DNA from: Methylovorus menthalis
GTDB lineage: Bacteria; Pseudomonadota; Gammaproteobacteria; Burkholderiales; Methylophilaceae
Direction: 5' to 3'
Length of the DNA: 64,000 nt
Assembly: GCF_020523625.1 (NCBI RefSeq)
Contig: NZ_JAJAQH010000006.1
Coordinates: forward strand, 62,001-126,000
This document shows, one piece after another, positions 17,726 through 26,724 of the stretch; the stretch's first letter is position 1, and each line of letters begins with the position of its first letter. Both the position numbers and the translations under genes were made by a program. Below the pieces are notes generated by a model. That model had not been told where the DNA came from, did not search any database, and saw nothing but the letters and a program-made list of their open reading frames with translations.

Positions 17726-17834
17726 GAGAGCAACAACTAAATATGCCGTAAAAACCTATAACAATAAATAGGGGGCAGTTATCTAGTTAGCGCTTTGATT
17801 AAACCCTTAGTAGTAACAACTATGGAGATTTAAA

Positions 17835-19712
17835 ATGGAGATGAGCAAGATTAAATTGGCTCTGGGCGTGGCAATCGGTATGAGCATGGCTCTTCCTATG
17901 GTTGCTTCTGCTGCTGCAGACCAAGAGGCTGCGATGGCCAACCCAAACAACTGGGCACACCCACGCGGTCAGCACAATAACCAAGCCTACAGTACCCTGA
18001 ATCAAATCAACAAGGGTAACGTTAAGAACCTGAAGGCTGCCTGGACATTCGCTACCGGTGTTAACCGTGGTCACGAAGGCTCACCAGTCGTTGTTAACGG
18101 TGTTATGTATGTTCACACTGCATTCCCAAACAACGTTTACGCTCTGGACCTGAACGACAACCAAAAGATCATCTGGTCGTACTTCCCTAAGCAAGACCCA
18201 TCCGTACAAGCTGTTCTGTGCTGCGATAACGTAAGCCGCGGTCTGGGCTTCGGCGACGGCAAGATCTTCTTGCAACAAAATGACGGCATGCTGGTTGCTC
18301 TTGACGCTAAGACTGGCGCCAAGGTTTGGGATGTTAAGAACACTGATCCTAAGGTCGGTGCTACTAACACCAACGCTCCTCATGTTATCAAGGACAAGGT
18401 TCTGACCGGTTGCTCCGGTGCTGAATTCGGTGTTCGCTGCTTTATCGCTGCTTACAACCTGAAAGACGGCTCCCTGGCATGGAAGGCATACTCCACAGGT
18501 CCTGACAGCGAAGTGCTGATTGGTGCTGATTTCAACAGCGCTAACCCACACTACAGCGCTCTGTCTGTATACCAAGACGTAAACGGTGGTAACAAAGAAG
18601 GCGGTTCTTTCAAGGCTCTGTCCAAAGACCAACTGAAGTTCCCTGAAAAAGACCTGGGCGTTAAGACCTGGTTGAAGCCACAAGCTGTTAAAAACGGCTG
18701 GGAACACGGCGGCGGTTCCGTATGGGGCTGGTGGCCATATGATCCTAAGTTGAACCTGGTGTACTACGGTACTGGTAACCCATCTGTTTGGAATCCAGAC
18801 GTACGTCCTGGTGACAACAAGTGGTCCATGACTATTTTCGCTCGCGATCTGGACACCGGTATCGCTAAGTGGGGTTATCAAATGACTCCTCACGATGAGT
18901 GGGATTATGACGGCATCAACGAAGTTGTTCTGTTCGAAAAGGGTGGCAAGAAGTACGCATTCCACACTGACCGTAACGGTTTCAACTACACATTTGACGC
19001 TGTTGACGGCACCCTGCTGGTTGCTGAAAAAGCTCACCCCTTCATCAACTGGGCTACCCACGTTGACTTGAAGTCCGGCGTTCCTCATAAGGATGCTAAG
19101 GCTTCTACTCACCAAGACTACAATGCCAAGGGCATCTGCCCAGCAGCTCTGGGTGTTAAGGACCAACAGCCAATGGCTTACTCGCCACGCACTGGTCTGA
19201 TGTACATCCCATTGAACCACGTATGTATGACTTACGAGCCAGTTGAGTCCAAGTACGTTGCTGGTCAACCATGGGTTGGCGCTACTCTGACCATGTTTGC
19301 TGGTCCAGATGGCGTAATGGGCGGTTTCGAAGCCTGGGATCCATTGAAGGGTAAAGCAGTTTGGTACAACAAAGAGAAGTTCTCGTCATGGGGCGGTGTT
19401 CTGACTACTGCTTCTGATCTGGTGTTCTACGGTACACTGGAACGTGACTTCAAGGCAGTTGATGCACAAACTGGTAAACTGTTGTGGAAGTTCCAAGTTG
19501 GTTCTGGTGTGATTGGCAATGCCTTCACATACAGCCACAAGGGTAAGCAATACGTTGGCGTACTGTCCGGTATCGGCGGTTGGGCTGGCGTAGCGATGAA
19601 CCTTGGTATGACCAATGACACCGATGCACTGGGTGCAGCTGGTGGCTACAAGGAACTGACCAAGTACAACGCTGCTCCTGGCGGCGGTGCACTGAACGTG
19701 TTCAGCCTGTAA
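17835..19712 (+). CDS. xoxF: lanthanide-dependent PQQ methanol dehydrogenase XoxF
   Basis: Periplasmic quinoprotein that oxidises methanol (and formaldehyde) and passes electrons to cytochrome cL. 625 residues with a Sec signal ending ASA-A and an eight-bladed PQQ propeller. The vicinal disulfide pair Cys129-Cys130 (VLCCDN) stacks on PQQ. In HDEWDYDGIN the catalytic Asp357 is followed by Asp359, the extra aspartate that marks lanthanide-binding XoxF rather than calcium MxaF, which has Ala there. Tryptophan docking-like repeats (GGSVWGWWPYDP, GGVLTTASDLVFYGT) are present. GGAG sits 8 nt before the ATG. Codon use is sharply biased to GCT, GGT, AAG and AAC, unlike its neighbours, which indicates very high expression. 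Family size and context fit XoxF4 of Methylophilaceae (inference). Confidence 0.97.
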   Translation: MEMSKIKLALGVAIGMSMALPMVASAAADQEAAMANPNNWAHPRGQHNNQAYSTLNQINKGNVKNLKAAWTFATGVNRGHEGSPVVVNGVMYVHTAFPNNVYALDLNDNQKIIWSYFPKQDPSVQAVLCCDNVSRGLGFGDGKIFLQQNDGMLVALDAKTGAKVWDVKNTDPKVGATNTNAPHVIKDKVLTGCSGAEFGVRCFIAAYNLKDGSLAWKAYSTGPDSEVLIGADFNSANPHYSALSVYQDVNGGNKEGGSFKALSKDQLKFPEKDLGVKTWLKPQAVKNGWEHGGGSVWGWWPYDPKLNLVYYGTGNPSVWNPDVRPGDNKWSMTIFARDLDTGIAKWGYQMTPHDEWDYDGINEVVLFEKGGKKYAFHTDRNGFNYTFDAVDGTLLVAEKAHPFINWATHVDLKSGVPHKDAKASTHQDYNAKGICPAALGVKDQQPMAYSPRTGLMYIPLNHVCMTYEPVESKYVAGQPWVGATLTMFAGPDGVMGGFEAWDPLKGKAVWYNKEKFSSWGGVLTTASDLVFYGTLERDFKAVDAQTGKLLWKFQVGSGVIGNAFTYSHKGKQYVGVLSGIGGWAGVAMNLGMTNDTDALGAAGGYKELTKYNAAPGGGALNVFSL

Positions 19713-19768
19713 TAGTTGAAGAAATTCAAATATTTACAGAACTAACCGTTAGTTAGTGTGTCACATAA

Positions 19769-19795
19769 GCACCCCGCTTCGGCGGGGTGCTTTTT
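19769..19795 (+). terminator. strong terminator after xoxF
   Basis: A 9-bp GC-rich stem GCACCCCGC / GCGGGGTGC with a TTCG tetraloop and T run, 57 nt after the xoxF stop. It should separate abundant xoxF mRNA from the weaker xoxJ-xoxG genes, with some read-through. Confidence 0.92.
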
Positions 19796-19846
19796 ATTAT
19801 TATAAGAAGATAAAATAGGCCGCTAACAGACACGAGGACAAAGGTA

Positions 19847-20761
19847 ATGCTGATTAATTTGAAAAAAGTATCGCTGGTTTTACTCTTCACTGCCCTGGCA
19901 AATGGAGCATTTGCTGCAGATGATAATACTCTGGAGGTGGATCCGAACGTTGGCCGTGGTGGCGAACCTTCCCGGATTGATGATCCAACTGAATTCAAGG
20001 TCTGTGCAGACCAGGATAATTTGCCTTATTCAAACTCAAGACAAGAGGGGTTTGAGAACAAGATTGCTCAGCTGATCGCTCAGGATCTTGGCAAGAAACT
20101 ATCGTATCAATTCTGGTATGACCGTATGGGTTATATCAGAAATACTCTGAATGCTCGTCGATGTGATGTGATTATGGGAACCGTGGCTGGCAACGATATG
20201 GTGCTGACTTCGAAGCCTTATTATCGCTCTGGCTATGTCTTTGTTACCCGTAAGGAAAGTAACCTCAACATCACCGATTGGGACTCCCCGGATTTGCGTA
20301 AAGGTATTATCGGTGTTGTGGGTCAAACCCCTCCATCGCGTCCAATTTATGATAAAGGCCTGATGGAAAATGCCCGTCCTTATCGTATTCAGCGTGACTT
20401 GAATCTCCCACCTAGTTTCATGATTGACGATCTGGTCAAAGGTGATATTGATATCGCCATTGTCTGGGGGCCAATTGGTGGGTATTATGCCAAACAGTCC
20501 AAAGTTCCATTGGTCGTTGTGCCAGTACCTGAGTATGAAGATACGAATGTGCATGGCAAGGAGTACTGGAATATTTCAGTGGCTGTGCGCAAAAAAGACA
20601 AGGAACGTCTGGCCATGATTCAAGAAGTGCTGGATCGTCGGCATGCGGACATCATGAAGATTCTGGATGATTTTGGTATTCCACATCTGGATGTCGTCCC
20701 CGGTGATAGCGTTGAAAAGAAACGCGAAACGCGCGGTGATGTAATTCCGAAATTCGAATAA
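19847..20761 (+). CDS. xoxJ: XoxJ-type periplasmic binding protein
   Basis: 304 residues with a signal peptide (LLFTALANGAFA-A) and a family 3 solute-binding fold: KVCADQDNLPYSN (about 49-61), then ENKIAQLIAQDLGKKLSYQFWYDRMGYIRNTLNARRCDVIMG, the usual opening of quinoprotein dehydrogenase-associated binding proteins (MxaJ/XoxJ). MxaJ is needed for active methanol dehydrogenase; XoxJ is thought to activate XoxF by binding it in the periplasm. It sits directly after xoxF and before the cytochrome gene, the standard xoxFJG order here with a terminator after xoxF. A GAGGACAAAG box precedes the ATG. Confidence 0.92.
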   Translation: MLINLKKVSLVLLFTALANGAFAADDNTLEVDPNVGRGGEPSRIDDPTEFKVCADQDNLPYSNSRQEGFENKIAQLIAQDLGKKLSYQFWYDRMGYIRNTLNARRCDVIMGTVAGNDMVLTSKPYYRSGYVFVTRKESNLNITDWDSPDLRKGIIGVVGQTPPSRPIYDKGLMENARPYRIQRDLNLPPSFMIDDLVKGDIDIAIVWGPIGGYYAKQSKVPLVVVPVPEYEDTNVHGKEYWNISVAVRKKDKERLAMIQEVLDRRHADIMKILDDFGIPHLDVVPGDSVEKKRETRGDVIPKFE

Positions 20762-20884
20762 TGAATTGGCGTTATCAGGTTGCTTGGGTCAACCGTACAT
20801 AACGCCTGTTCGTTATACGTATTACATGTTGGTCATGGTTTGGCATGATCAAACTGTAGCTCTATTTTCAAACGAGGAGATGAC

Positions 20885-21391
20885 ATGTTAGGCAATAAGG
20901 CAGTTAAGGCGACGTTATTTGTTTCTATGCTTGCTCTGGTTGGATTGACTCTTCCACTGCAAGCTAGCGCCGAATGTAAGTTAACCGCAACTCAGGATGG
21001 CTCACCACTGGATATCAAGGCTGAGGCTTTTGATACACCAGAAGCAAAGCAATTCCTGGATACCTGTAAGAACCCCTACATTGGCAACGAAGCTGCAACA
21101 AAGCGCGGTCAAAAGTTGTTCCAATTGTATTCATGCACTGCATGTCACGGCGGTCAGGCTGAAGGCGCTGTAGGCCCAAGCTTGCATGGTCCTAACTTCA
21201 AATATGCCAAGAACGCGACTAACAAGGGTATGTTTGAAACGATCTGGCACGGTACTAACGGTGGTATGGGTGCCAAGGGTAAAGGCTTGATGGATCCTAC
21301 CGATCCAGAAAACGGCCTGACACCAGATGAAGTGTTGAAGATTGTTGCTTGGGTGAGAACTCACAGCAAGACATTCACTGGTAACGAATAA
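20885..21391 (+). CDS. xoxG: cytochrome cL-like electron acceptor XoxG
   Basis: 168 residues with a cleaved signal (LPLQASA-E). One haem c site CTACH (Cys84, Cys87, His88). The surrounding sequence (CKNPYIGNE, GQKLFQLYSCTACHGG, NKGMFETIWHGTNGGMGAKGKGLMDP, LTPDEVLKIVAWVR) is characteristic of cytochrome cL (MxaG/XoxG), the direct electron acceptor of PQQ methanol dehydrogenases. Two extra cysteines (Cys31, Cys61) could form a disulfide. It lacks the longer C-terminal tail of classical MxaG. It is third in the xoxF-J-G order and followed by a terminator. GAGGAG precedes the ATG. Confidence 0.93.
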   Translation: MLGNKAVKATLFVSMLALVGLTLPLQASAECKLTATQDGSPLDIKAEAFDTPEAKQFLDTCKNPYIGNEAATKRGQKLFQLYSCTACHGGQAEGAVGPSLHGPNFKYAKNATNKGMFETIWHGTNGGMGAKGKGLMDPTDPENGLTPDEVLKIVAWVRTHSKTFTGNE

Positions 21392-21426
21392 GCGCTTATC
21401 GCTAAAATTCGGCACTAATTAAAATA

Positions 21427-21464
21427 AAAGCGGTCATTGTTAAAAGCGGTGACCGCTTTTTTTA
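21427..21464 (+). terminator. terminator after xoxG
   Basis: Stem AAAGCGGTCA / TGACCGCTTT around a 13-nt loop with a long T run, 36 nt after the xoxG stop codon. Confidence 0.85.
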
Positions 21465-21516
21465 TGTGTAGCAATATCTGTTGGAGTAAAATCAATAACG
21501 TTAGAGGAGAGTATCA

Positions 21517-22056
21517 ATGCGAAAAATTACACTAAGCACTCTGAGCATTATCTTGCTGGCAAGTTTGGCTGGCTGTGGTAAATCAGGCGATAGCGCAAGC
21601 GGTGGCGACAAGGCAGCCGCAGCCTCATCTGGTGAAATGATCAAGTTTGTTACTACCCAGGATGGTTCCCCCCTCACGATTAAAGCCGAGTTTTTCGATA
21701 CGCCTGAAGCCAAGGAGTTTATGACAACAGGCAAAAATCCATACGTGGGCAATCAAGATGCGATTGCCAAGGGTAAAAAACTCTTCCAACTGTATTCATG
21801 CACACAATGTCACGGCGCTGACGCGCAAGGTCAGGTTGGCCCCAATCTGACGGGTCCCAACTATAATTATGCAAAGGATGCCACGAACAAGGGCATGTTT
21901 GAAACCGTCTGGCACGGCACCAACGGTGGTATGGGAGCAAAGGGTAAAGGCTTGATGGATCCAACCGATCCATCGAATGGTTTGTCTCCGGATGAACTGC
22001 TAAAAATAATAGCCTGGATACGTAGCCACGGCACGGCGACAGGTAACGAGTCATAG
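21517..22056 (+). CDS. lipoprotein cytochrome cL paralogue
   Basis: 179 residues, clearly a duplicate of the preceding cytochrome: TTQDGSPLTIKAEFFDTPEAKEF, GKNPYVGN, KKLFQLYSCTQCHGADAQGQVGP, NKGMFETVWHGTNGGMGAKGKGLMDPTDP. Haem c site CTQCH (Cys95, Cys98, His99). Instead of a cleaved signal it has a lipobox LAGC (Cys20) and a Gly/Ser/Ala tether, so this copy should be membrane-anchored. The cysteine pair of XoxG is absent. It follows the xoxG terminator with its own ribosome site (GAGGAGAG) and lies 21 nt before the NADH dehydrogenase gene. A membrane-bound electron acceptor feeding a terminal oxidase is plausible but unproven. Confidence 0.9.
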   Translation: MRKITLSTLSIILLASLAGCGKSGDSASGGDKAAAASSGEMIKFVTTQDGSPLTIKAEFFDTPEAKEFMTTGKNPYVGNQDAIAKGKKLFQLYSCTQCHGADAQGQVGPNLTGPNYNYAKDATNKGMFETVWHGTNGGMGAKGKGLMDPTDPSNGLSPDELLKIIAWIRSHGTATGNES

Positions 22057-22077
22057 CAAATAAGAAAGGCATCATTT

Positions 22078-23418
22078 ATGCAATCGCAAGTAGAGTCAGG
22101 TTCGGGTTTGCACCACGTAGTTATTGTGGGAGGTGGTGCAGGAGGGTTGGAGCTTGCTACTCGTCTGGGAGATAAGCTAGGGCGTAACGGTAAGGCGGAA
22201 ATCACCCTGATTGACCGCACCAGAACGCATGTCTGGAAACCTCTGCTGCATGAGATCGCAGCGGGCAGCATGAATCCAGACAAGCATGAGTTGGAGTACC
22301 TGGCTCAGGCGCATTGGCATCATTTCCGTTTTCGTCTTGGGAGCATGGACGGGTTGGATCGTGCTAAAAAGGAAGTCTACATTGCGCCTTTTTACGACGA
22401 AGATGGCGTGGAAATCATCCCGCGCCGCACCTTCAAGTACGATACCCTGATCATTGCCATCGGCAGTACCACGAATGACTTTGGTATTGCGGGTGCCCGC
22501 GAGTATTCTATCGCGCTGGATACTCAGGATCAGGCCGAACGATTCCACCGGCGATTGCATAATGCATTGGTACGTGCGCATACGCAAAACGTGCCTCTGC
22601 AGGCCGGACAACTTGAGGTGGCGATCGTGGGCGCTGGTGCTACCGGCGTCGAACTTGCTGCTGAGTTGCATAACACCACGCGTGAACTGGCCGCATATGG
22701 CCTGGACAAAATCAATGCAGACCGCGATGTCAAAATCTCGCTGATTGAAGCCAGTGATCGTGTATTGCCAGCCTTGCCGCCTCGACTCTCGCAGTCTGTA
22801 GAGCTCGAGCTGCGCAAACTGCGAGTGCATGTGTACACTGGCGAGCGCGTGACCGAAGTGACCGACAAAGGCATCTATACCCACAGTGGGCGCTTTATCC
22901 CTTCCTCTCTGGTGGTGTGGGCTGCGGGTATCAAAGCCCCGGATTTCCTGAGTCAGCTGGATGGCCTGGAGGCCAACCGTATCAATCAGCTGGTGGTCCG
23001 TCGCACCTTGCAAACCACGCTGGATGATGATGTGTTTGCCTTTGGTGATTGCGCAGCCTGTCCATGGCCAGGTCATGATGAGAACGTACCACCACGCGCA
23101 CAGTCTGCTCACCAGCAGGCTTCCATGCTGGTCAAGACGGTCAAGAAGCGTGTGGCTGGCAAGACAACTGGTCTGCCAGAGTATACCTACCGTGACTACG
23201 GCTCATTGGTCAATCTGGGCAAATACACCACAGTGGGTAACCTCATGGGCTCTGTTGGTGGTTCAAGCCTGTTTATTGAGGGGATGTTTGCTCGCTTCAT
23301 GTACCAGTCGCTCTACAAGATGCATTTGATGGCATTGCACGGGTTTTTCACCGTTTTCTTGCAGACCTTGGCCCGCATGATTACCCGCCGCACTGAGCCA
23401 CACGTCAAGCTGCATTGA
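22078..23418 (+). CDS. ndh: type II NADH:quinone oxidoreductase (NDH-2)
   Basis: 446 residues. A single-subunit FAD enzyme that oxidises NADH and reduces quinone at the inner membrane without pumping protons. FAD-binding GGGAGGLELATRLG lies near residues 17-30, and a second dinucleotide fold VGAGATGVELAAELH near 183-197. The conserved GDCAA segment (VFAFGDCAACPW) and a C-terminal amphipathic and hydrophobic tail (FARFMYQSLYKMHLMALHGFFTVFLQTL) attach it to the membrane. It is 21 nt after the lipoprotein cytochrome, so the two are probably co-transcribed. This places NADH-derived electrons next to the methanol-derived electron path. Confidence 0.93.
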   Translation: MQSQVESGSGLHHVVIVGGGAGGLELATRLGDKLGRNGKAEITLIDRTRTHVWKPLLHEIAAGSMNPDKHELEYLAQAHWHHFRFRLGSMDGLDRAKKEVYIAPFYDEDGVEIIPRRTFKYDTLIIAIGSTTNDFGIAGAREYSIALDTQDQAERFHRRLHNALVRAHTQNVPLQAGQLEVAIVGAGATGVELAAELHNTTRELAAYGLDKINADRDVKISLIEASDRVLPALPPRLSQSVELELRKLRVHVYTGERVTEVTDKGIYTHSGRFIPSSLVVWAAGIKAPDFLSQLDGLEANRINQLVVRRTLQTTLDDDVFAFGDCAACPWPGHDENVPPRAQSAHQQASMLVKTVKKRVAGKTTGLPEYTYRDYGSLVNLGKYTTVGNLMGSVGGSSLFIEGMFARFMYQSLYKMHLMALHGFFTVFLQTLARMITRRTEPHVKLH

Positions 23419-23440
23419 TGTCTGGTGATTAGTAATAAAA

Positions 23441-23466
23441 AAGCCTCAGGAAACTGAGGCTTTTTT
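23441..23466. terminator. bidirectional terminator between ndh and lplT
   Basis: Stem GCCTCAG / CTGAGGC with GAAA loop, flanked by an A run on the left and a T run on the right; the genes on either side converge on it. Confidence 0.9.
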
Positions 23467-23519
23467 ATTGGGCGTCGGGTTTGGACTCTCGCGGGTTTAA
23501 GCCGTTAACACCTAAATTC

Positions 23520-24683
23520 TTAAAACGTTTTCTGCTTGTAAAGCCGGTAAATGCCGCTCATGCTGAGGCTCACAAACAAGCCGAATGCAATCACCGTCAG
23601 ATGGATAGGCAGCTCGGCTTTGACCATCAAAGCGTAGACGCCTATGAGTACCAGAATGCCAAGATTCTCATTGAAGTTTTGCACGGCAATGGAGTGGCCG
23701 GCACCAATAAGTATGTGGCCGCGGTGCTGTAGCAGTGCATTGAGCGGCACCACAAAAAAGCCACTTAATGCGCCAATCAAGAACAGTAGGGCGCTGGCGA
23801 TACGCCAGTCGGTGATCAATACCATTGCCATCACGAGAAGCCCCATCAGAATGCCCGCTGGCAGGACTTTAATCGAGTCTTCCAGCTTGATGTATTTGGC
23901 CGCGAATACCGAGCCTACGGCAATCCCTACCGCTACCATGGCGGTCAGCTGTGTGGCGTGCTCCAGACCGAAATCCAGCGCAACCGCAGCCCATGCCAGC
24001 ACAACCAGCCGCAAGGTGGCGCCCGCACCCCAGAACAGCGTAGTGACGGCCAGTGAAACCTGACCCATGGGGTCTTTCCACAACACTTTGAAGGAATGCC
24101 AGAAGTCTTTGAAGATATAAAGCGGGTTGCGTTTGGGTAGCTTGTGATCAATGGGCAGCTTGGGGATGTACATATTGAATGTAGCAGCGGAGAGATAGAG
24201 GCCGGTAATGATCCACATCGTCATTTGCACGTCGATACTGGCCAGCTTGCCGCCGATGATGGCGCCCAGAATGATGGCTAGCACGGTAGAGCCTTCCATC
24301 CAGCCATTTGCTTTGACTAGCATATGCGGGGGGAGATATTCGGTGAGAATGCCGTATTTGGCAGGGGAGTAAGCGGCTGCGCCTATGCCGACGATGCCAT
24401 ACGCATAAAGCGGCGGCAGGCCAAAAATCATGGCAATCGTACCAATGAACTTGATCCCATTCGAAATGAACATGACCCGCCCTTTGGGAAAGGCATCGGC
24501 AATAGAGCCGACAAAGGGGGCGAGCACAATGTAGGAGATCACAAAGAACTCTTGCAACAGTGGCGTATGCCACTCGGGCGACTGCATTTGCTGCAACAGG
24601 GCAATAGCGGCAAACAACAATGCATTGTCTGCCAATGCAGATAAGAACTGCGCCAGCAGTATGATGTAAAAACCTAGATTCAT
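23520..24683 (-). CDS. lplT: lysophospholipid transporter LplT
   Basis: 387 residues, 10-12 predicted transmembrane helices, major facilitator superfamily. LplT flips lysophospholipids inward for re-acylation. Diagnostic segments: the N-terminal FYIILLAQFLSALADNALLFAAIALL, SIADAFPKGRVMFISNGIKF, AAYSPAKYGILTEYLPP and KANGWMEGSTVLAIILGAIIGG. E. coli lplT is paired with aas; no acyltransferase gene is adjacent here, so lysophospholipid repair must use a gene elsewhere. It converges with ndh. Confidence 0.93.
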   Translation of the reverse strand: MNLGFYIILLAQFLSALADNALLFAAIALLQQMQSPEWHTPLLQEFFVISYIVLAPFVGSIADAFPKGRVMFISNGIKFIGTIAMIFGLPPLYAYGIVGIGAAAYSPAKYGILTEYLPPHMLVKANGWMEGSTVLAIILGAIIGGKLASIDVQMTMWIITGLYLSAATFNMYIPKLPIDHKLPKRNPLYIFKDFWHSFKVLWKDPMGQVSLAVTTLFWGAGATLRLVVLAWAAVALDFGLEHATQLTAMVAVGIAVGSVFAAKYIKLEDSIKVLPAGILMGLLVMAMVLITDWRIASALLFLIGALSGFFVVPLNALLQHRGHILIGAGHSIAVQNFNENLGILVLIGVYALMVKAELPIHLTVIAFGLFVSLSMSGIYRLYKQKTF

Positions 24684-24743
24684 CGCAGGGTGTCGCCCGG
24701 CCGAGGCGCGGGCGATTCTAATTCCATTTCAGCTTAGAGCTGG

Positions 24744-26141
24744 CTAAAGAGCCTCGGCAGCAAAATCTGCCAAGCGTGAACGTTCACCGCGTACCAGCGT
24801 AACGTGGCCATTATGCTGCCAACCCTTGAAGCGGTCGACAACATATGTCAGGCCTGAGCTGCCCTCAGTCAGGTAAGGCGTATCAATCTGGGCAATATTG
24901 CCCAGACAAACGACCTTGGTGCCGGGGCCTGCGCGGGTAATCAGCGTTTTCATTTGTTTCGGGGTGAGATTTTGTGCCTCGTCAATAATCAGGAATTTGT
25001 GGAGAAACGTGCGTCCACGCATAAAGTTGAGTGACTTGATCTTGATGCGGGTACGTATCAGATCCTGTGTCGCAGCACGGCCCCATTCCCCAGCATCTTC
25101 GTCGGATTTATTGAGCACATCAAGATTATCCTCAAGCGCCCCCATCCATGGCGCCATCTTTTCCTCTTCCGTCCCCGGCAGGAAGCCAATATCTTCACCT
25201 ACGGGAACTGTCACGCGGGTCATGATGATTTCACTGTAGATTTTCTTGTCCAGTGTTTGCGTTAACGCAGAAGCCAGGGTGAGCAGTGTTTTGCCGGTAC
25301 CCGCCTGCCCAAGCAGCGTGATGAAATCCACATCCGGATCCATCAGCAGGTTAAGGGCAAAATTCTGTTCGCGGTTGCGGGCGGTAATGCCCCAGATGCT
25401 GTTTTTGTGCTGGGTGTAATCCTTGACTACTTCCAGCACAGCGGTATTGCCTTGCTGGCTACGGACGATGGCGTGGAAAGGTTTTTCGTATTCGTAATAG
25501 ACAAACTCATTCACCAGCAGGCTTTTGCAGATGGGGCCGGTGATGCGATAAAACATGCGTCCGGCATCCTGCCACGATTCCATTTCCTTGCTGTGCTTTT
25601 CCCAGAAGTTGGCGGGCAATTCGCGCATGCCGGTGTAAAGCAGGTCGGTATCTTCAAGTACTTTGTCGTTGAAGTAATCTTCAGCGGCTACGCCGATGGC
25701 GCGGGCCTTGATACGGATGTTGATGTCTTTGCTGACTAGGATGACCTGGCGTTCAGGCTGGTGCTTTTGCAGGTCAAGCGCGACGCTCAGGATCTGGTTG
25801 TCGGCTTTGCCGCCGGCCAGCATGGGCAAGTCGAGGCTCACTGCCGAAGTTTGCATGAACAGGCGACCGCTCAGATGCTTGTTACCGTTAATAGCCAGTG
25901 GGCAACCATCGTCCAGGTGATTGAGACTGGTGCCTACAATTTCTTCCAGGTTACGACTCGCCTGACGGGCATTGCGTGCGACTTCGGTCATGCCCTTTTT
26001 GTTGTTGTCCAACTCTTCCAGCGTGACCATGGGCAGGTAAATGTCATGCTCTTCAAAGCGAAACAGGCTGGAAGGGTCATGCATCAGTACGTTCGTATCG
26101 AGAACAAACAGTTTGGTACTTGTGACACTTTTTTTAGCCAT
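24744..26141 (-). CDS. PhoH-family PIN-ATPase
   Basis: 465 residues. The N-terminal PIN nuclease-like domain (KLFVLDTNVLMHDPSSLF, with conserved acidic residues at LDTN and later DNQIL) runs to about residue 150. The C-terminal PhoH ATPase has Walker A GQAGTGKT (about 278-285) and Walker B FLIIDEAQNLTPKQMKTLITRAG. This PhoH2-like form is thought to act as an RNA helicase/nuclease, but its cellular job is not settled. It lies upstream of lplT, 60 nt apart on the same strand, and downstream of bcp. Confidence 0.92.
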   Translation of the reverse strand: MAKKSVTSTKLFVLDTNVLMHDPSSLFRFEEHDIYLPMVTLEELDNNKKGMTEVARNARQASRNLEEIVGTSLNHLDDGCPLAINGNKHLSGRLFMQTSAVSLDLPMLAGGKADNQILSVALDLQKHQPERQVILVSKDINIRIKARAIGVAAEDYFNDKVLEDTDLLYTGMRELPANFWEKHSKEMESWQDAGRMFYRITGPICKSLLVNEFVYYEYEKPFHAIVRSQQGNTAVLEVVKDYTQHKNSIWGITARNREQNFALNLLMDPDVDFITLLGQAGTGKTLLTLASALTQTLDKKIYSEIIMTRVTVPVGEDIGFLPGTEEEKMAPWMGALEDNLDVLNKSDEDAGEWGRAATQDLIRTRIKIKSLNFMRGRTFLHKFLIIDEAQNLTPKQMKTLITRAGPGTKVVCLGNIAQIDTPYLTEGSSGLTYVVDRFKGWQHNGHVTLVRGERSRLADFAAEAL

Positions 26142-26176
26142 GAGCTTATATTCCCCAGGTTGAGATTGAGTGTGCG

Positions 26177-26629
26177 TTAAAGCGATTTAATGAAATCAAG
26201 TACTTCAGCCGCATGGCCTTCCACTTTGACGCCGCGCCACTCGTGCACCAGCTTGCCCGAGCTGTCGATGACAAAGGTACTGCGCTCAATGCCGCGTACT
26301 TCCTTGCCGTACATCTTTTTCATCTTGATGACATTGAAAAGAGAACACGCCAATTCATCCGTATCAGCCAGAAGATCGAAGGGGAACTCGAACTTGGCTT
26401 TGAATTTTTCGTGGGATTTAAGGCTATCGCGCGAGATGCCCACAATCACTGCATTCAGAGTCTGAAACTCCGGGTAGTGATCGCGGAATTGCATACCTTG
26501 CGTGGTACAGCCTGGCGTTGCATCCTTGGGGTAAAAATAAACAATGAGGGTTTTGCCGAGGAACTCAGAAAGCTTGAATTGCCCACTGGTCGAAGGTAAT
26601 TCAAAATCAGGAACGGGTTGGTTCAACAT
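26177..26629 (-). CDS. bcp: thioredoxin-dependent peroxiredoxin, Bcp/PrxQ type
   Basis: About 150 residues from the ATG at 26627-26629 (MLNQPVPDFELP); the longer open frame adds 19 residues without family similarity. It reduces hydroperoxides using the peroxidatic cysteine in FYPKDATPGCTTQGMQFRD. The usual PrxQ resolving cysteine five residues later is replaced (CTTQGM), while a cysteine occurs further on in ELACSLFN. It may thus work as a 1-Cys enzyme or use an atypical disulfide. No strong ribosome site precedes the chosen start. Confidence 0.88.
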   Translation of the reverse strand: MLNQPVPDFELPSTSGQFKLSEFLGKTLIVYFYPKDATPGCTTQGMQFRDHYPEFQTLNAVIVGISRDSLKSHEKFKAKFEFPFDLLADTDELACSLFNVIKMKKMYGKEVRGIERSTFVIDSSGKLVHEWRGVKVEGHAAEVLDFIKSL

Positions 26630-26724
26630 AAGTATGGGGTGGCATATACACGTCTCCATTGTTGTTAAAAACGCGCTATAAGGCAAGCCCGATATGGGTG
26701 AATCGAAAAGATTTTTTACAGGCG

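Noticed and set aside
18081-19268. 395-residue antisense open frame inside xoxF
   Set aside because: It is a by-product of the strong codon bias of xoxF; the translation has no domain, no plausible start region and unnatural composition.
22177-23112. 311-residue antisense frame in ndh
   Set aside because: Fully inside a clear NDH-2 gene, with no similarity or signal of its own.
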